The notes beneath the pieces were generated by a model, which was not told the origin of the DNA, did no database searches, and was given only the letters and a program-made list of their open reading frames with translations. Both the position numbers and the translations under genes were made by a program. DNA of 64,000 bases, from assembly GCF_964253085.1 (NCBI RefSeq), contig NZ_CAXUQH020000001.1:1674001-1738000 (forward strand). Direction: 5' to 3'. The DNA is from Paenibacillus_E sp964253085. Its GTDB lineage: Bacteria > Bacillota > Bacilli > Paenibacillales > NBRC-103111. Of the stretch, positions 17,502-29,883 are shown piece by piece. The stretch's first letter is position 1. Each line of letters opens with the position of its first letter.

Positions 17502-18371
17502 ATGGGAATTAATAAAGAGCAGTTATTGCTTAAGTTCCGGAATGACCCTAGAATCATTAGCGTCATGGCGGTAGACAATCCTAAGCAACTTCCCTCACTG
17601 ACAGATGGTTTTGATACGCTACTTTTAATAGTAACGAACGACCTGAGACTGAACAATCATACGACTAATTATATAAGAGACGATTCAAGGATACAAGAAA
17701 GATGGACTGATCCTACTTCCATAGAGCAATGGATTCGACATGGCGTTAATCGCAATATTCTTCACTGGCTGTTAAAAGGGGAGATACTTCTGGATCAGAA
17801 CACTTATTTAGAAGGCCTGCGCCATCGAATACTTGAGTTTCCTGGAGACTTGCGCGAGCATAAGCTGCTAATTGAATTTTCACATTTTCTGCGTAAATAT
17901 TTGCAAAGTAAGGAATACATTCTCGACGATCATATTCTAGATGCTTACAACAACATTCTCGAAGCGCTCCACCATTGGGCACGGATTGTCATTGTGGAAG
18001 ATGGCTATCACCCTGAAATTACGGTTTGGAGACAGATTCGAGCGATTAATCCTGGAGTTTATAAGCTTTATGAAGAGCTAACAATGAGTAAGGAGACTTT
18101 GAAGCAGCGGGTCCAACTTGTTCTACTTGCTTGCGAATTTTCGGTTATGTCCAAAATGGAGCACTGCTGTGAGGCATTTATTCAAATTCTCAGGGACAGC
18201 GAGCATCCGCTAAGCTCGGATGAACTCCAACAACATTCGCAGTTAGTTGAAATCAAGTCAGAGCTTCCTCTTTTGCTCAATAAACTAGTCAAAAAAGGTT
18301 TAATCAAAGAAGTTGCTGTAATCATTGATGAGCAAACTTCAGAAATTGAGTTGAGGTATACGAGCGTATAA
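17502..18371 (+). CDS. ygxA: YgxA-like nucleotidyltransferase-fold protein
   Basis: 289 residues. The N-terminal half has a weak nucleotidyltransferase-type pattern (VDNPKQLPSLTDGFDTLLLI) without a clear GS...DxD active site; the C-terminal half is helical and winged-helix-like. It matches Bacillus YgxA in length and position, directly upstream of an rRNA operon and downstream of perR and ygzB. Function unknown. ATG at 17502, with AGGAG about 12 bases upstream. The gene ends with its own terminator just before the rRNA promoters. Confidence 0.8.
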   Translation: MGINKEQLLLKFRNDPRIISVMAVDNPKQLPSLTDGFDTLLLIVTNDLRLNNHTTNYIRDDSRIQERWTDPTSIEQWIRHGVNRNILHWLLKGEILLDQNTYLEGLRHRILEFPGDLREHKLLIEFSHFLRKYLQSKEYILDDHILDAYNNILEALHHWARIVIVEDGYHPEITVWRQIRAINPGVYKLYEELTMSKETLKQRVQLVLLACEFSVMSKMEHCCEAFIQILRDSEHPLSSDELQQHSQLVEIKSELPLLLNKLVKKGLIKEVAVIIDEQTSEIELRYTSV

Positions 18372-18386
18372 CGCGTTTAAACCTTT

Positions 18387-18417
18387 AAGAATCAGGTGTT
18401 TTCCTGGTTCTTTTTTT
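18387..18417 (+). terminator. Terminator after ygxA
   Basis: Ten-base stem AAGAATCAGG / CCTGGTTCTT (one G-T pair), six-base loop, long T run. Confidence 0.88.
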
Positions 18418-18433
18418 ATTCTTATTTTAATGC

Positions 18434-18479
18434 TTGACTTTGATTGCGATTCTATGATAAATTAACTCTCGCCGCTAAA
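18434..18479 (+). promoter_or_regulatory. rRNA operon promoter P1
   Basis: TTGACT at 18434-18439, 16-base spacer, GATAAA at 18456-18461. The expected start of transcription falls on the sequence TCGCCGCTAAA (18469-18479), which is repeated after P2. Confidence 0.65.
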
Positions 18480-18552
18480 AACGGTAACGCATTTGAAGCC
18501 AACGAGTTCTATCATGTAAAGCGAAGTTGCAAAAAAGAGAAATAAAAAAAGC

Positions 18553-18600
18553 TTGCATTGATTGGTTCGAATGTGATATATTATAAAAGTCGCCGCTAAA
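18553..18600 (+). promoter_or_regulatory. rRNA operon promoter P2
   Basis: TTGCAT at 18553-18558, 18-base spacer, TATATT at 18577-18582 in a TA-rich run. Transcription should start at about 18589, at a second copy of TCGCCGCTAAA (18590-18600). The stretch 18372-18760 holds no gene, only the ygxA terminator, these promoters and the 16S leader. Confidence 0.65.
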
Positions 18601-18630
18601 CGGATGGCGAACAAAAAGAAAGAAATTGAT

Positions 18631-18660
18631 CTTTGAAAACTGAACAACGAGTGAGTAAGC
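18631..18660 (+). other. 16S leader arm of the pre-16S processing stem (box A-like start)
   Basis: CTTTGAAAACTGAACAACGA followed by GTGAGTAAGC is the near-perfect reverse complement of 20353-20381 behind the 16S gene. The two form the long stem cut by RNase III during 16S maturation. GATCTTTGAAAACT at its start resembles the antitermination box A of Bacilli. Confidence 0.75.
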
Positions 18661-18759
18661 ACGAACGAGTGATCGTTCAAAAAAGAGATTGCAAAATCTC
18701 GCTAGCAACGCAAATGAGCAATTAAGCTTTCAGATATACGGACAAGCAATTGTCCACTA

Positions 18760-20303
<1,544 letters not shown>

Positions 20304-20352
20304 TGGAGACTCGGATCTGATAGATCCAGTCAAGTGTGTTTAACACACAAAT

Positions 20353-20381
20353 CGCTTACTCACTCGTGTTCAGTTTTGAAA
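20353..20381 (+). other. Downstream arm of the pre-16S processing stem
   Basis: GCTTACTCACTCGTGTTCAG then TTTTGAAAG pairs with 18631-18660. It is followed by two local hairpins in the spacer: TTTTGAAAGA / TCTTTCAAAA and ACAAGTTG...CGAATC / GATTCG...CAACTTGT. Confidence 0.7.
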
Positions 20382-20571
20382 GAGCAATCTTTCAAAAACA
20401 TCTTTACAAGTTGTTGACGAATCTTCGATTCGCAACTTGTTCCTTGAAAACTAGATAACGAAACAAAAACGTAAAGTAAGAACTTAGGTTGTGTGACCTT
20501 AGGGTTTACACAAAAATCTTTAACTCTTTCATTAGGAGAGACTTTGGCTTAGGCCAAAGATCCCTATAAAT

Positions 20572-23488
<2,917 letters not shown>

Positions 23489-23531
23489 TTCCTGAGTATA
23501 GTACTTTACGTTGAAGTTTCGTATCTAGTTT

Positions 23532-23550
23532 TCAAGGAATAAATCCTTGA
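23532..23550 (+). other. Hairpin between 23S and tRNA-Asn, in place of a 5S gene
   Basis: TTTCAAGGA / TCCTTGAAA around ATAAA. Its left arm is shared with the pre-23S processing stem, so the two structures exclude each other. The whole gap between 23S and tRNA-Asn is about 80 bases, too short for a 5S rRNA gene. Confidence 0.6.
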
Positions 23551-23568
23551 AAGATTCATCGTTTCTAT

Positions 23569-23644
23569 TCCCTGATAGCTCAGTTGGTAGAGCACTCGAC
23601 TGTTAATCGAGTTGTCACAGGTTCGAGTCCTGTTCGGGGAGCCA
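23569..23644 (+). tRNA. tRNA-Asn (GTT)
   Basis: Cloverleaf with acceptor TCCCTGA / TCGGGGA, anticodon GTT in CTGTTAATC, T loop GGTTCGAGTCC; CCA is encoded. First of sixteen tRNA genes behind the rRNA operon. Confidence 0.97.
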
Positions 23645-23647
23645 TAT

Positions 23648-23739
23648 GGAGAGGTGTCCGAGCTGGCCGAAGGAGCACGATTGGAAATCGTGTAGGCGTC
23701 ACAAGCGTCTCGAGGGTTCGAATCCCTCTCTCTCCGCCA
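23648..23739 (+). tRNA. tRNA-Ser (GGA)
   Basis: 92 bases with a long variable arm (TAGGCGTCACAAGCGTCTCG), anticodon GGA in GATTGGAAATC, encoded CCA. Confidence 0.97.
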
Positions 23740-23754
23740 CAATCTTTCTAGTAA

Positions 23755-23829
23755 GGCCCGTTGGTCAAGTGGTTAAGACACCTCCCTTTCACGGAGGTAA
23801 CAGGGGTTCGAGTCCCCTACGGGTCACCA
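23755..23829 (+). tRNA. tRNA-Glu (TTC)
   Basis: Acceptor GGCCCGT / ACGGGTC, anticodon TTC in CCCTTTCACGG, encoded CCA. In organisms with GatCAB, Glu-tRNA biology is tied to the amidotransferase through tRNA-Gln. Confidence 0.96.
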
Positions 23830-23843
23830 TTTTTACTTCCCAT

Positions 23844-23916
23844 GGAGGCTTAGCTCAGCTGGGAGAGCATCTGCCTTACAAGCAGAGGGTCGGCGGTTCG
23901 ATCCCGTCAGCCTCCA
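23844..23916 (+). tRNA. tRNA-Val (TAC)
   Basis: Acceptor GGAGGCT / AGCCTCC, anticodon TAC in CCTTACAAG. The 3' end reads ATCA, so CCA is not encoded and must be added. Confidence 0.95.
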
Positions 23917-23972
23917 TCACTTTTCCTTATGAAAGACTTGATTTAATAGGAAACGTGACTTATACTTAATGA

Positions 23973-24049
<77 letters not shown>

Positions 24050-24061
24050 AATAATACATGT

Positions 24062-24138
24062 GGAGCTGTGGTGTAGTGGCCTAACATGCCTGCCTGTCAC
24101 GCAGGAGACCGCGGGTTCGAATCCCGTCAGCTCCGCCA
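24062..24138 (+). tRNA. tRNA-Asp (GTC)
   Basis: Acceptor GGAGCTG / CAGCTCC, anticodon GTC in CCTGTCACG, CCA encoded. Confidence 0.96.
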
Positions 24139-24160
24139 TTATTATTACACAATCTAGTTA

Positions 24161-24236
<76 letters not shown>

Positions 24237-24252
24237 TTTAAAAACTTAATAA

Positions 24253-24328
<76 letters not shown>

Positions 24329-24337
24329 TTGCTTTGT

Positions 24338-24419
24338 GGAGGCTTAGTGAAGTGGCTAAACACGGCAGACTGTAAATCTGCTCTCTTCGAGTTCGGTGGT
24401 TCGAATCCATCAGCCTCCA
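24338..24419 (+). tRNA. tRNA-Tyr (GTA)
   Basis: 82 bases with a long variable arm, acceptor GGAGGCT / AGCCTCC, anticodon GTA in ACTGTAAATC. The end is A then TTTT, so no encoded CCA. Confidence 0.95.
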
Positions 24420-24432
24420 TTTTCCTTTTTGT

Positions 24433-24506
24433 AGGGGCATAGTTTAAGGGTAGAACAAAGGTCTCCAAAACCTTTGGTGTGGGTTCAATTCCTGCTGCCC
24501 CTGCCA
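24433..24506 (+). tRNA. tRNA-Trp (CCA)
   Basis: Acceptor AGGGGCA / TGCCCCT, anticodon CCA in TCTCCAAAAC, 3' CCA encoded. Confidence 0.96.
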
Positions 24507-24530
24507 AAAATGCAAGAAACTTAATATTGT

Positions 24531-24604
24531 GGCGGTCGTGGCGAAGGGGTTAACGCACCGGTTTGTGGATCCGGCATTCGCGGGTTCAAGTCCCGTCGTC
24601 CGCC
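24531..24604 (+). tRNA. tRNA-His (GTG)
   Basis: Anticodon GTG in TTTGTGGAT; the extra G(-1) of tRNA-His is encoded at 24531 and pairs with C73. The acceptor stem GCGGTCG / CGTCCGC contains a U-U mismatch at pair 5-68. The 3' end reads CCAT, so only part of CCA is encoded. Confidence 0.93.
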
Positions 24605-24626
24605 CATTATTACCTAAGCAACATAA

Positions 24627-24698
24627 TGGGGATTAGCCAAGCGGTAAGGCAACGGACTTTGACTCCGTCATGCCAAGGTTCAAATCCTTGATCCCCAG
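24627..24698 (+). tRNA. tRNA-Gln (TTG)
   Basis: Acceptor TGGGGAT / ATCCCCA, anticodon TTG in CTTTGACTC, no encoded CCA. This tRNA is the substrate made through Glu-tRNA(Gln) by the GatCAB encoded at 9.7-13 kb. Confidence 0.95.
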
Positions 24699-24706
24699 TT
24701 TTATAT

Positions 24707-24781
24707 GCGGAAGTGGCTCAGCGGTAGAGCATCGCCTTGCCAAGGCGAGGGTCGCGGGTTCGATCCCCGTCTTCCGCTCCA
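24707..24781 (+). tRNA. tRNA-Gly (GCC)
   Basis: Acceptor GCGGAAG / CTTCCGC, anticodon GCC in CTTGCCAAG, CCA encoded. Confidence 0.96.
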
Positions 24782-24791
24782 TTATTACTAA

Positions 24792-24865
24792 GGCGCCATA
24801 GCCAAGTGGTAAGGCAGAGCTCTGCAAAAGCTTTACCCCCAGTTCGAATCTGGGTGGCGCCTCCA
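24792..24865 (+). tRNA. tRNA-Cys (GCA)
   Basis: Acceptor GGCGCCA / TGGCGCC, anticodon GCA in CTCTGCAAAAG, CCA encoded. Confidence 0.96.
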
Positions 24866-24877
24866 CAAAATTTATAA

Positions 24878-24966
24878 GCCGGAGTGGCGGAATCGGCAGA
24901 CGCACAGGACTTAAAATCCTGCGGTAGGTGACTACCGTACCAGTTCAAGTCTGGTCTTCGGCACCA
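24878..24966 (+). tRNA. tRNA-Leu (TAA)
   Basis: 89 bases with a long variable arm (GCGGTAGGTGACTACCGT), anticodon TAA in ACTTAAAATC, CCA encoded. Confidence 0.96.
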
Positions 24967-24984
24967 TTGTTTTTACAAGTTTAT

Positions 24985-25063
24985 GCCGGCATGGCGGAAT
25001 GGCAGACGCGCTCGACTCAAAATCGAGTCCGAAAGGGTGGAGGTTCGAGTCCTCTTGCCGGTA
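24985..25063 (+). tRNA. tRNA-Leu (CAA)
   Basis: Acceptor GCCGGCA / TGCCGGT with a G-T end pair, anticodon CAA in ACTCAAAATC, a shortened variable arm, no encoded CCA. Last tRNA of the array. Confidence 0.93.
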
Positions 25064-25074
25064 TAACGAACAAA

Positions 25075-25112
25075 GAAAGCCTATGAAATCTTATGATTTC
25101 ATAGGCTTTTTT
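25075..25112 (+). terminator. Terminator of the rRNA-tRNA operon
   Basis: Fifteen-base perfect stem AAAGCCTATGAAATC / GATTTCATAGGCTTT with a four-base loop TTAT and a T run. It closes the whole transcript; no 5S gene lies before it. Confidence 0.95.
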
Positions 25113-25263
25113 TCTGTTCACTTTTAGAACGGAAGATTGTAATTTACTTCGTACACATTGTATCTAAAATGCTATGTATATGTGTTTTACAGATAGTAAA
25201 ATAGAAAGGGAATGCTTACAATGGAAGTTCATTCCCAAAAATGACTAATGAGGCGGAGACTCT

Positions 25264-27036
25264 TTGAATATTGTGAATTCGGTAAGATTTAAGATTTTTA
25301 TTGGGTTTGTGCTGGTGGTTGCTCCCTTGGTCCTATTTCTCATATTTAATAATGTGTATTCCATGAATGTAGTGAGGGATCAAATTTCTCAAAACTATAA
25401 TAAGCTTCTGCAGCAGTACGTGGAGGACACGGATAATACGCTCAAAGAGTTCGATAATTATTTATTTCATCTCTATAGTGATCCTGATGTGATTAATATG
25501 AACTTGTACCCTTTGGAATCGGATGATTATGTCCTTGCCAAGCAGCGCTTGTTCAATAAGTTAACCCGACAGCTGGATATATACAATTTGGTCAACACGT
25601 TTTTCGTCTTTTCGAATACGACGGGGGATCTTCTAGTATCGACAAGGGAAAATACGTATTACTATGATCGTGTTCAGACCGTGAAACAATTCATTGTGGA
25701 AAATTCGAAGACACGTCCTAATGACAGCTCGAATGGCAACTGGCTTATTATGAAGGCAGCGAACGGTGATCACTATTTGATGAAGATTAATAAGGATTTG
25801 GGCGCAGGGCTGTCAGGCGGCATTCTCATTAAAATGAGCAGTATGGTTGAGCCTCTCAGCAAGTGGGACACAGGAGAAGGTGGAGGCACCATTGTGGTAT
25901 CTCCAGATGGCACTACGTTAACAAACTCTTATTTTCCATTACAAAGGTATAAGAACATAAGTGATCAAATCGCGCCGAAGACCTCAGGTTTTCAAATTGT
26001 CAAAGACAAGGAGCTTGATCTGCAGTTTTTGATTGTGCGGGAAGCCTCCTCACATGCAGATTTGGAATATGAGCTCATTATTGCCGAGAAAAATATGCTG
26101 CAGAATTTACCGTATTTGCAGTTATTGATTTACTTTTTACCATTGGGCGGAGCGTTCGTGCTTGGAGTTTATTTGTTGTATGTGCAGCGCATCTTATTCA
26201 AGCCATTGATGCAATTAATTCGTGGAATGAGGAAGATTGCCCAAGGGGAATTGTCAATCAGGTTGCATGAAGGCAGCTCGACGGAGTTTGCTTTTCTGAT
26301 AGCTACTTTTAATAACATGGTGGATCAGATTGAGAATTTGAAGATTTCGGTCTATGAGGAGAAGATACGCGTACAGCAGGCTGAATTTAAGCATTTGCAG
26401 GTGCAAATTAATCCTCACTTCTATATGAACAGTTTAAATATCATCTATAACCTCGCGGCGTTAAAAGATACGAAATCCGTTCAAAAGATGTCTCTACATC
26501 TGGCCGATTATTTCCGCTTTATTATGCGTACGAATCGGACAACGATGACACTGAAGGATGAGATCGATCATATTCGCAATTATTTGGAAATTCAAGTCAT
26601 GAGATATCCGGACAATTTGACGTTTGACATCCAATTACCAGAGACATATAGCCAATACGCTATTCCTCCGCTCATTGTACAGCCATTTGTAGAAAATGCA
26701 GTGATCCATGGGTTTACGAAGCAGTACGGTACGTTCGTCATTCAAGTGAAAGCGGAGCAAGATCCAGAAGCACCTGAGGAGTTCTTCCTCTTGTCGATAA
26801 GTGACAACGGGGATGGCTTTCAACCGGAAATGCTGCAGCAATTAAATTCAGCTCAGTATTTGGATCAATCAGGCGATGAGCATCTTGGGATATGGAATGT
26901 ACGGCATCGGTTGCAGATGAATTATGGGAACAAAGTTGCGCTAAGATTTCTGAATAAGCCGGAGAGAGGGGCCTTGGTTCAAATTAGGCTGCCGCTTCAC
27001 ACCCCCATTGTGGAAGGGACGGAGAAGGATGTTTAA
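25264..27036 (+). CDS. YesM-like sensor histidine kinase
   Basis: 590 residues. Layout: transmembrane helix at about 12-30, an extracellular sensor domain of about 260 residues, second helix at about 285-310, HAMP domain (LFKPLMQLIRGMRKIAQGEL), His_kinase domain with QVQINPHFYMNSLNIIYNLA (phosphorylated His385), and an HATPase domain with FVENAVIHG, DNGDG and GIWNVRHRL. This is the YesM type that senses extracellular or transporter-bound sugars. TTG start at 25264 behind GAGGCGGAG. Its last 8 bases overlap the response regulator gene. The partner permeases and lipoprotein lie just downstream. Confidence 0.93.
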   Translation: MNIVNSVRFKIFIGFVLVVAPLVLFLIFNNVYSMNVVRDQISQNYNKLLQQYVEDTDNTLKEFDNYLFHLYSDPDVINMNLYPLESDDYVLAKQRLFNKLTRQLDIYNLVNTFFVFSNTTGDLLVSTRENTYYYDRVQTVKQFIVENSKTRPNDSSNGNWLIMKAANGDHYLMKINKDLGAGLSGGILIKMSSMVEPLSKWDTGEGGGTIVVSPDGTTLTNSYFPLQRYKNISDQIAPKTSGFQIVKDKELDLQFLIVREASSHADLEYELIIAEKNMLQNLPYLQLLIYFLPLGGAFVLGVYLLYVQRILFKPLMQLIRGMRKIAQGELSIRLHEGSSTEFAFLIATFNNMVDQIENLKISVYEEKIRVQQAEFKHLQVQINPHFYMNSLNIIYNLAALKDTKSVQKMSLHLADYFRFIMRTNRTTMTLKDEIDHIRNYLEIQVMRYPDNLTFDIQLPETYSQYAIPPLIVQPFVENAVIHGFTKQYGTFVIQVKAEQDPEAPEEFFLLSISDNGDGFQPEMLQQLNSAQYLDQSGDEHLGIWNVRHRLQMNYGNKVALRFLNKPERGALVQIRLPLHTPIVEGTEKDV

Positions 27037-28633
27037 CTTATTAGTTGTTGACGACGAGAAGATCGCGGTAAAAGGAATAACAGTGGGGATCGATTGGGAG
27101 TCGTTTCCGATAGGTCAGATTTTTGAAGCACTTGATGTGAATGAAGCGAAGCAGGTGCTATCTCAGAATCGAATTGACATTATGATTTCGGACATCGAGA
27201 TGCCGGGTAGCAATGGCTTGCAGCTGCAGGAGTGGGTACGAACGAATTCACCGCATACGGAGACGATTTTCTTGACGGGTCATGCGAATTTTGAATATGC
27301 GCAGCAGGCTGTTCGTTTAGGAAGCTTTGATTACGTACTAAAGCCAGTAGATCACGATCGACTGCAAGACATTGTGAAGCTCGCCATTGAGAAGATTAAA
27401 GAAGATCAGGAGCAAATTGATTTTCATGAAACGTATAAGATGTATTACAGTCACTGGGTCAATGAGCTGCCGACATTGGTTGAGAAGTTTTGGCAGGAGC
27501 TATTAAGTGGGAAAATACCTGCTAATGAAGAGCGATTGACTCGCAATTTCCAGATGTATGAAATCCCACTGGACATGACAAGCAGGATCCTACCCATTCT
27601 GATAAGTGTGGAGCACTGGAAGGAAGAGCTGAATGCAAGAGATGAAGAGATTATGGAGTATGCGATTCGGAAAGCTGCTGCTGAAATTATTGTTGTGGAA
27701 CAGGCTGGCTGTGTAATTCAAGAGAATGGTTCATCTTTAGTTCTCCTGTATGTGGCTGAGGGAAGCGAACTATCTCTATCTGACATCAAAGCGAAGTGCG
27801 AGGCGTATATCAGTGCTTGTCACCGTTATTTCCAGTGCAGCTTGTCCTGCTATGTAGGCGAGGAAACGCCTTTACTTAAGCTAACGGCGAAGGTGGCGGA
27901 TCTTTTTCAGAATGAGCGGAACAATGTGACGAAAAGTAACTGTGTGCTTTTGGACAATGAAACGGATCAACCGCTTATGAACAAGCCGCAGGCGCCAACC
28001 TTTTCCGATTGGATTGTGTTATTAGAGTCTGGAAAGAAGGCAGAGCTGGTAGCTCGCATTCAGGAGAATATTGATCGTCTGCAGAAGACTGATGACGTGG
28101 GCTCTGAAACCGTAGAGGCTTTCTATTATGGGTTGTTGCATGTGGTGTATCATGTTTTGCACAAAAAAGGATTAGCTGTACATGATATGCTCCCTCATCA
28201 AGAGTTACAGGACTATAGCAGTGCGACGCGATCATTAAATCAACTCAGGAATTGGGCTGTTCGCATCGCTACAGTAAGCTGTGACTATATGAATAGCCAC
28301 CTGAAAGGCGTCTCAGCAGTTACAGCGAAGGTTTGCCAATACATTGACGAACATATGGAGGAAGAGCTTAGCAGAGAGGAATTGGCGGCTTCTGTGTTTC
28401 TCAATCCGGCTTATTTATCGCGTTTATTTAAGAAAGAAACGGGGCTTTCCATCTCGGAGTACAGTCTGAAGGTTCGGATGGAGAAAGCGATGAAGCTGCT
28501 TGCGGAAACCAACGATAAGATCAGCTATGTAGCGGAGCAAACGGGCTATTCTCATTTTTCCTTTTTCGCGAAAATGTTCAAGAAGTATTCGGGTCTTTCC
28601 CCACAAGAGTATCGGAAAAACTTTCAGGGCTGA
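27029..28633 (+). CDS. YesN-like response regulator with AraC DNA-binding domain
   Basis: 534 residues. Receiver domain at 1-120 with LLVVDDEK, phospho-acceptor Asp55 in MISDIEMPGSNG, and LKPVD lysine; a middle region of about 290 residues without a recognised motif; C-terminal AraC-type double helix-turn-helix (ELAASVFLNPAYLSRLFKKE and SYVAEQTGYSHFSFFAKMF). ATG at 27029 lies 8 bases inside the kinase gene and has GGAGAAGG before it; the upstream TTG at 27008 is less likely. It probably activates the sugar transport genes at 28.9 kb. Confidence 0.93.
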   Translation: MFNLLVVDDEKIAVKGITVGIDWESFPIGQIFEALDVNEAKQVLSQNRIDIMISDIEMPGSNGLQLQEWVRTNSPHTETIFLTGHANFEYAQQAVRLGSFDYVLKPVDHDRLQDIVKLAIEKIKEDQEQIDFHETYKMYYSHWVNELPTLVEKFWQELLSGKIPANEERLTRNFQMYEIPLDMTSRILPILISVEHWKEELNARDEEIMEYAIRKAAAEIIVVEQAGCVIQENGSSLVLLYVAEGSELSLSDIKAKCEAYISACHRYFQCSLSCYVGEETPLLKLTAKVADLFQNERNNVTKSNCVLLDNETDQPLMNKPQAPTFSDWIVLLESGKKAELVARIQENIDRLQKTDDVGSETVEAFYYGLLHVVYHVLHKKGLAVHDMLPHQELQDYSSATRSLNQLRNWAVRIATVSCDYMNSHLKGVSAVTAKVCQYIDEHMEEELSREELAASVFLNPAYLSRLFKKETGLSISEYSLKVRMEKAMKLLAETNDKISYVAEQTGYSHFSFFAKMFKKYSGLSPQEYRKNFQG

Positions 28634-28687
28634 TGAGGTTCTGAGGTATGGAATCAGAGGTGTTCAAACAACTTAAGATGGCATGGT

Positions 28688-28719
28688 AAAAAGCTGCCCA
28701 GGAATGGGTAGCTTTTTTT
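28688..28719 (+). terminator. Terminator after the two-component genes
   Basis: Stem AAAAAGCT-CCCA / TGGG-AGCTTTTT with a GGAA loop and a run of seven T. The transport genes therefore have their own promoter in 28720-28884. Confidence 0.88.
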
Positions 28720-28884
28720 GAACTTTCCAGGGATAGATGGTAGGCAAATCAAGGTTTAGACGAATGTCACAGAAGTGCTTATTCGGTCACTACGAAGATA
28801 GAGATTTAGTTCTAAACACTTTACAATGAACCTATAAGAGAGAGGATGCAAGCGGATTGAATGGAAAGGGGAGCAAAATAAAAG

Positions 28885-29868
28885 ATGAACGATACTCCAA
28901 ATACGGCAGCGCAGGCAGCCCCTATACGTACTACCAAACGAACTAGGGTTCAATCGAACTTTCTATGGACGGTTCGCAAATACTGGATCTTTTATGTGAT
29001 GATGGCACCAGCAGCGCTGCTGCTCATCATTAACAACTACATCCCAATGGCGGGCGTTCTGATTGCTTTTAAAAATGTGAATTACACAAAAGGGATTCTA
29101 GGAAGTCCATGGGTAGGATTCGATAATTTCAAGTATCTGTTCTCTAGTGAGGTTGCGTGGGTCATTACTCGAAATACGATCTCGTATAATCTGGTTTTTA
29201 TCGTATTGAATTTGGTAATCGCAGTTGCAATGGCTATTATGTTTAATGAGATGCGCAGCAAATTTCTATCGAAGTTTCATCAAAGCACGATGTTTCTGCC
29301 ATTCTTTCTCTCCATGGTGTGTGTAGCTTATCTGGTATACGCTTTCTTGGGCGCCGAGCATGGCTTCGTGAATACAGTACTCCTGCCTAAATTAGGTATA
29401 GAGCCGATTGACTGGTATACAGAGCCGAAATATTGGACGGTTATTCTACCGATTGTGAACACATGGAAAAACCTTGGTTACTATACGGTCATCTATATGG
29501 CAGCCATTATAGGAATTGATCATGAGTATTATGAAGCGGCATTAATTGATGGAGCGAATAAATGGCAGCAAGTCAAACGCATCACGATTCCGCTGATTAT
29601 GCCGGTCATGATTACGATGACACTGCTTCAAGTAGGGAGAATTTTCTATGCGGACTTCGGTCTATTCTTCCAAGTAACCAAAAATGCAGGCGCTTTATTT
29701 CCGACGACACAAGTTATAGATACGTATGTGTATCAAACGTTCCTAACGATGGGGGATATCGGAATGTCATCAGCAGCAGGCTTGTACCAAGCCGTTGTGG
29801 GCTTCCTACTTGTTCTGGTTACGAACTTATTTGTAAGAAAAGTTAGCAAAGAGAATGCACTATTTTAA
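28885..29868 (+). CDS. ABC sugar transporter permease, LplB type
   Basis: 327 residues, six predicted membrane helices. Seen: a charged N-terminal tail, YWIFYVMMAPAALLLIINNY in helix 1, and the ATPase-contact EAA loop EYYEAALIDGANKWQQVKRI (about residues 213-232) typical of CUT1-family sugar permeases. ATG at 28885 with AAGGGGAGC. Forms a heterodimer with the next gene and works with the lipoprotein at 30903. No ATPase gene is present, so a shared MsmX-like ATPase encoded elsewhere is expected from the family. Confidence 0.93.
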   Translation: MNDTPNTAAQAAPIRTTKRTRVQSNFLWTVRKYWIFYVMMAPAALLLIINNYIPMAGVLIAFKNVNYTKGILGSPWVGFDNFKYLFSSEVAWVITRNTISYNLVFIVLNLVIAVAMAIMFNEMRSKFLSKFHQSTMFLPFFLSMVCVAYLVYAFLGAEHGFVNTVLLPKLGIEPIDWYTEPKYWTVILPIVNTWKNLGYYTVIYMAAIIGIDHEYYEAALIDGANKWQQVKRITIPLIMPVMITMTLLQVGRIFYADFGLFFQVTKNAGALFPTTQVIDTYVYQTFLTMGDIGMSSAAGLYQAVVGFLLVLVTNLFVRKVSKENALF

Positions 29869-29883
29869 GAAGGAGTGGCTGTC

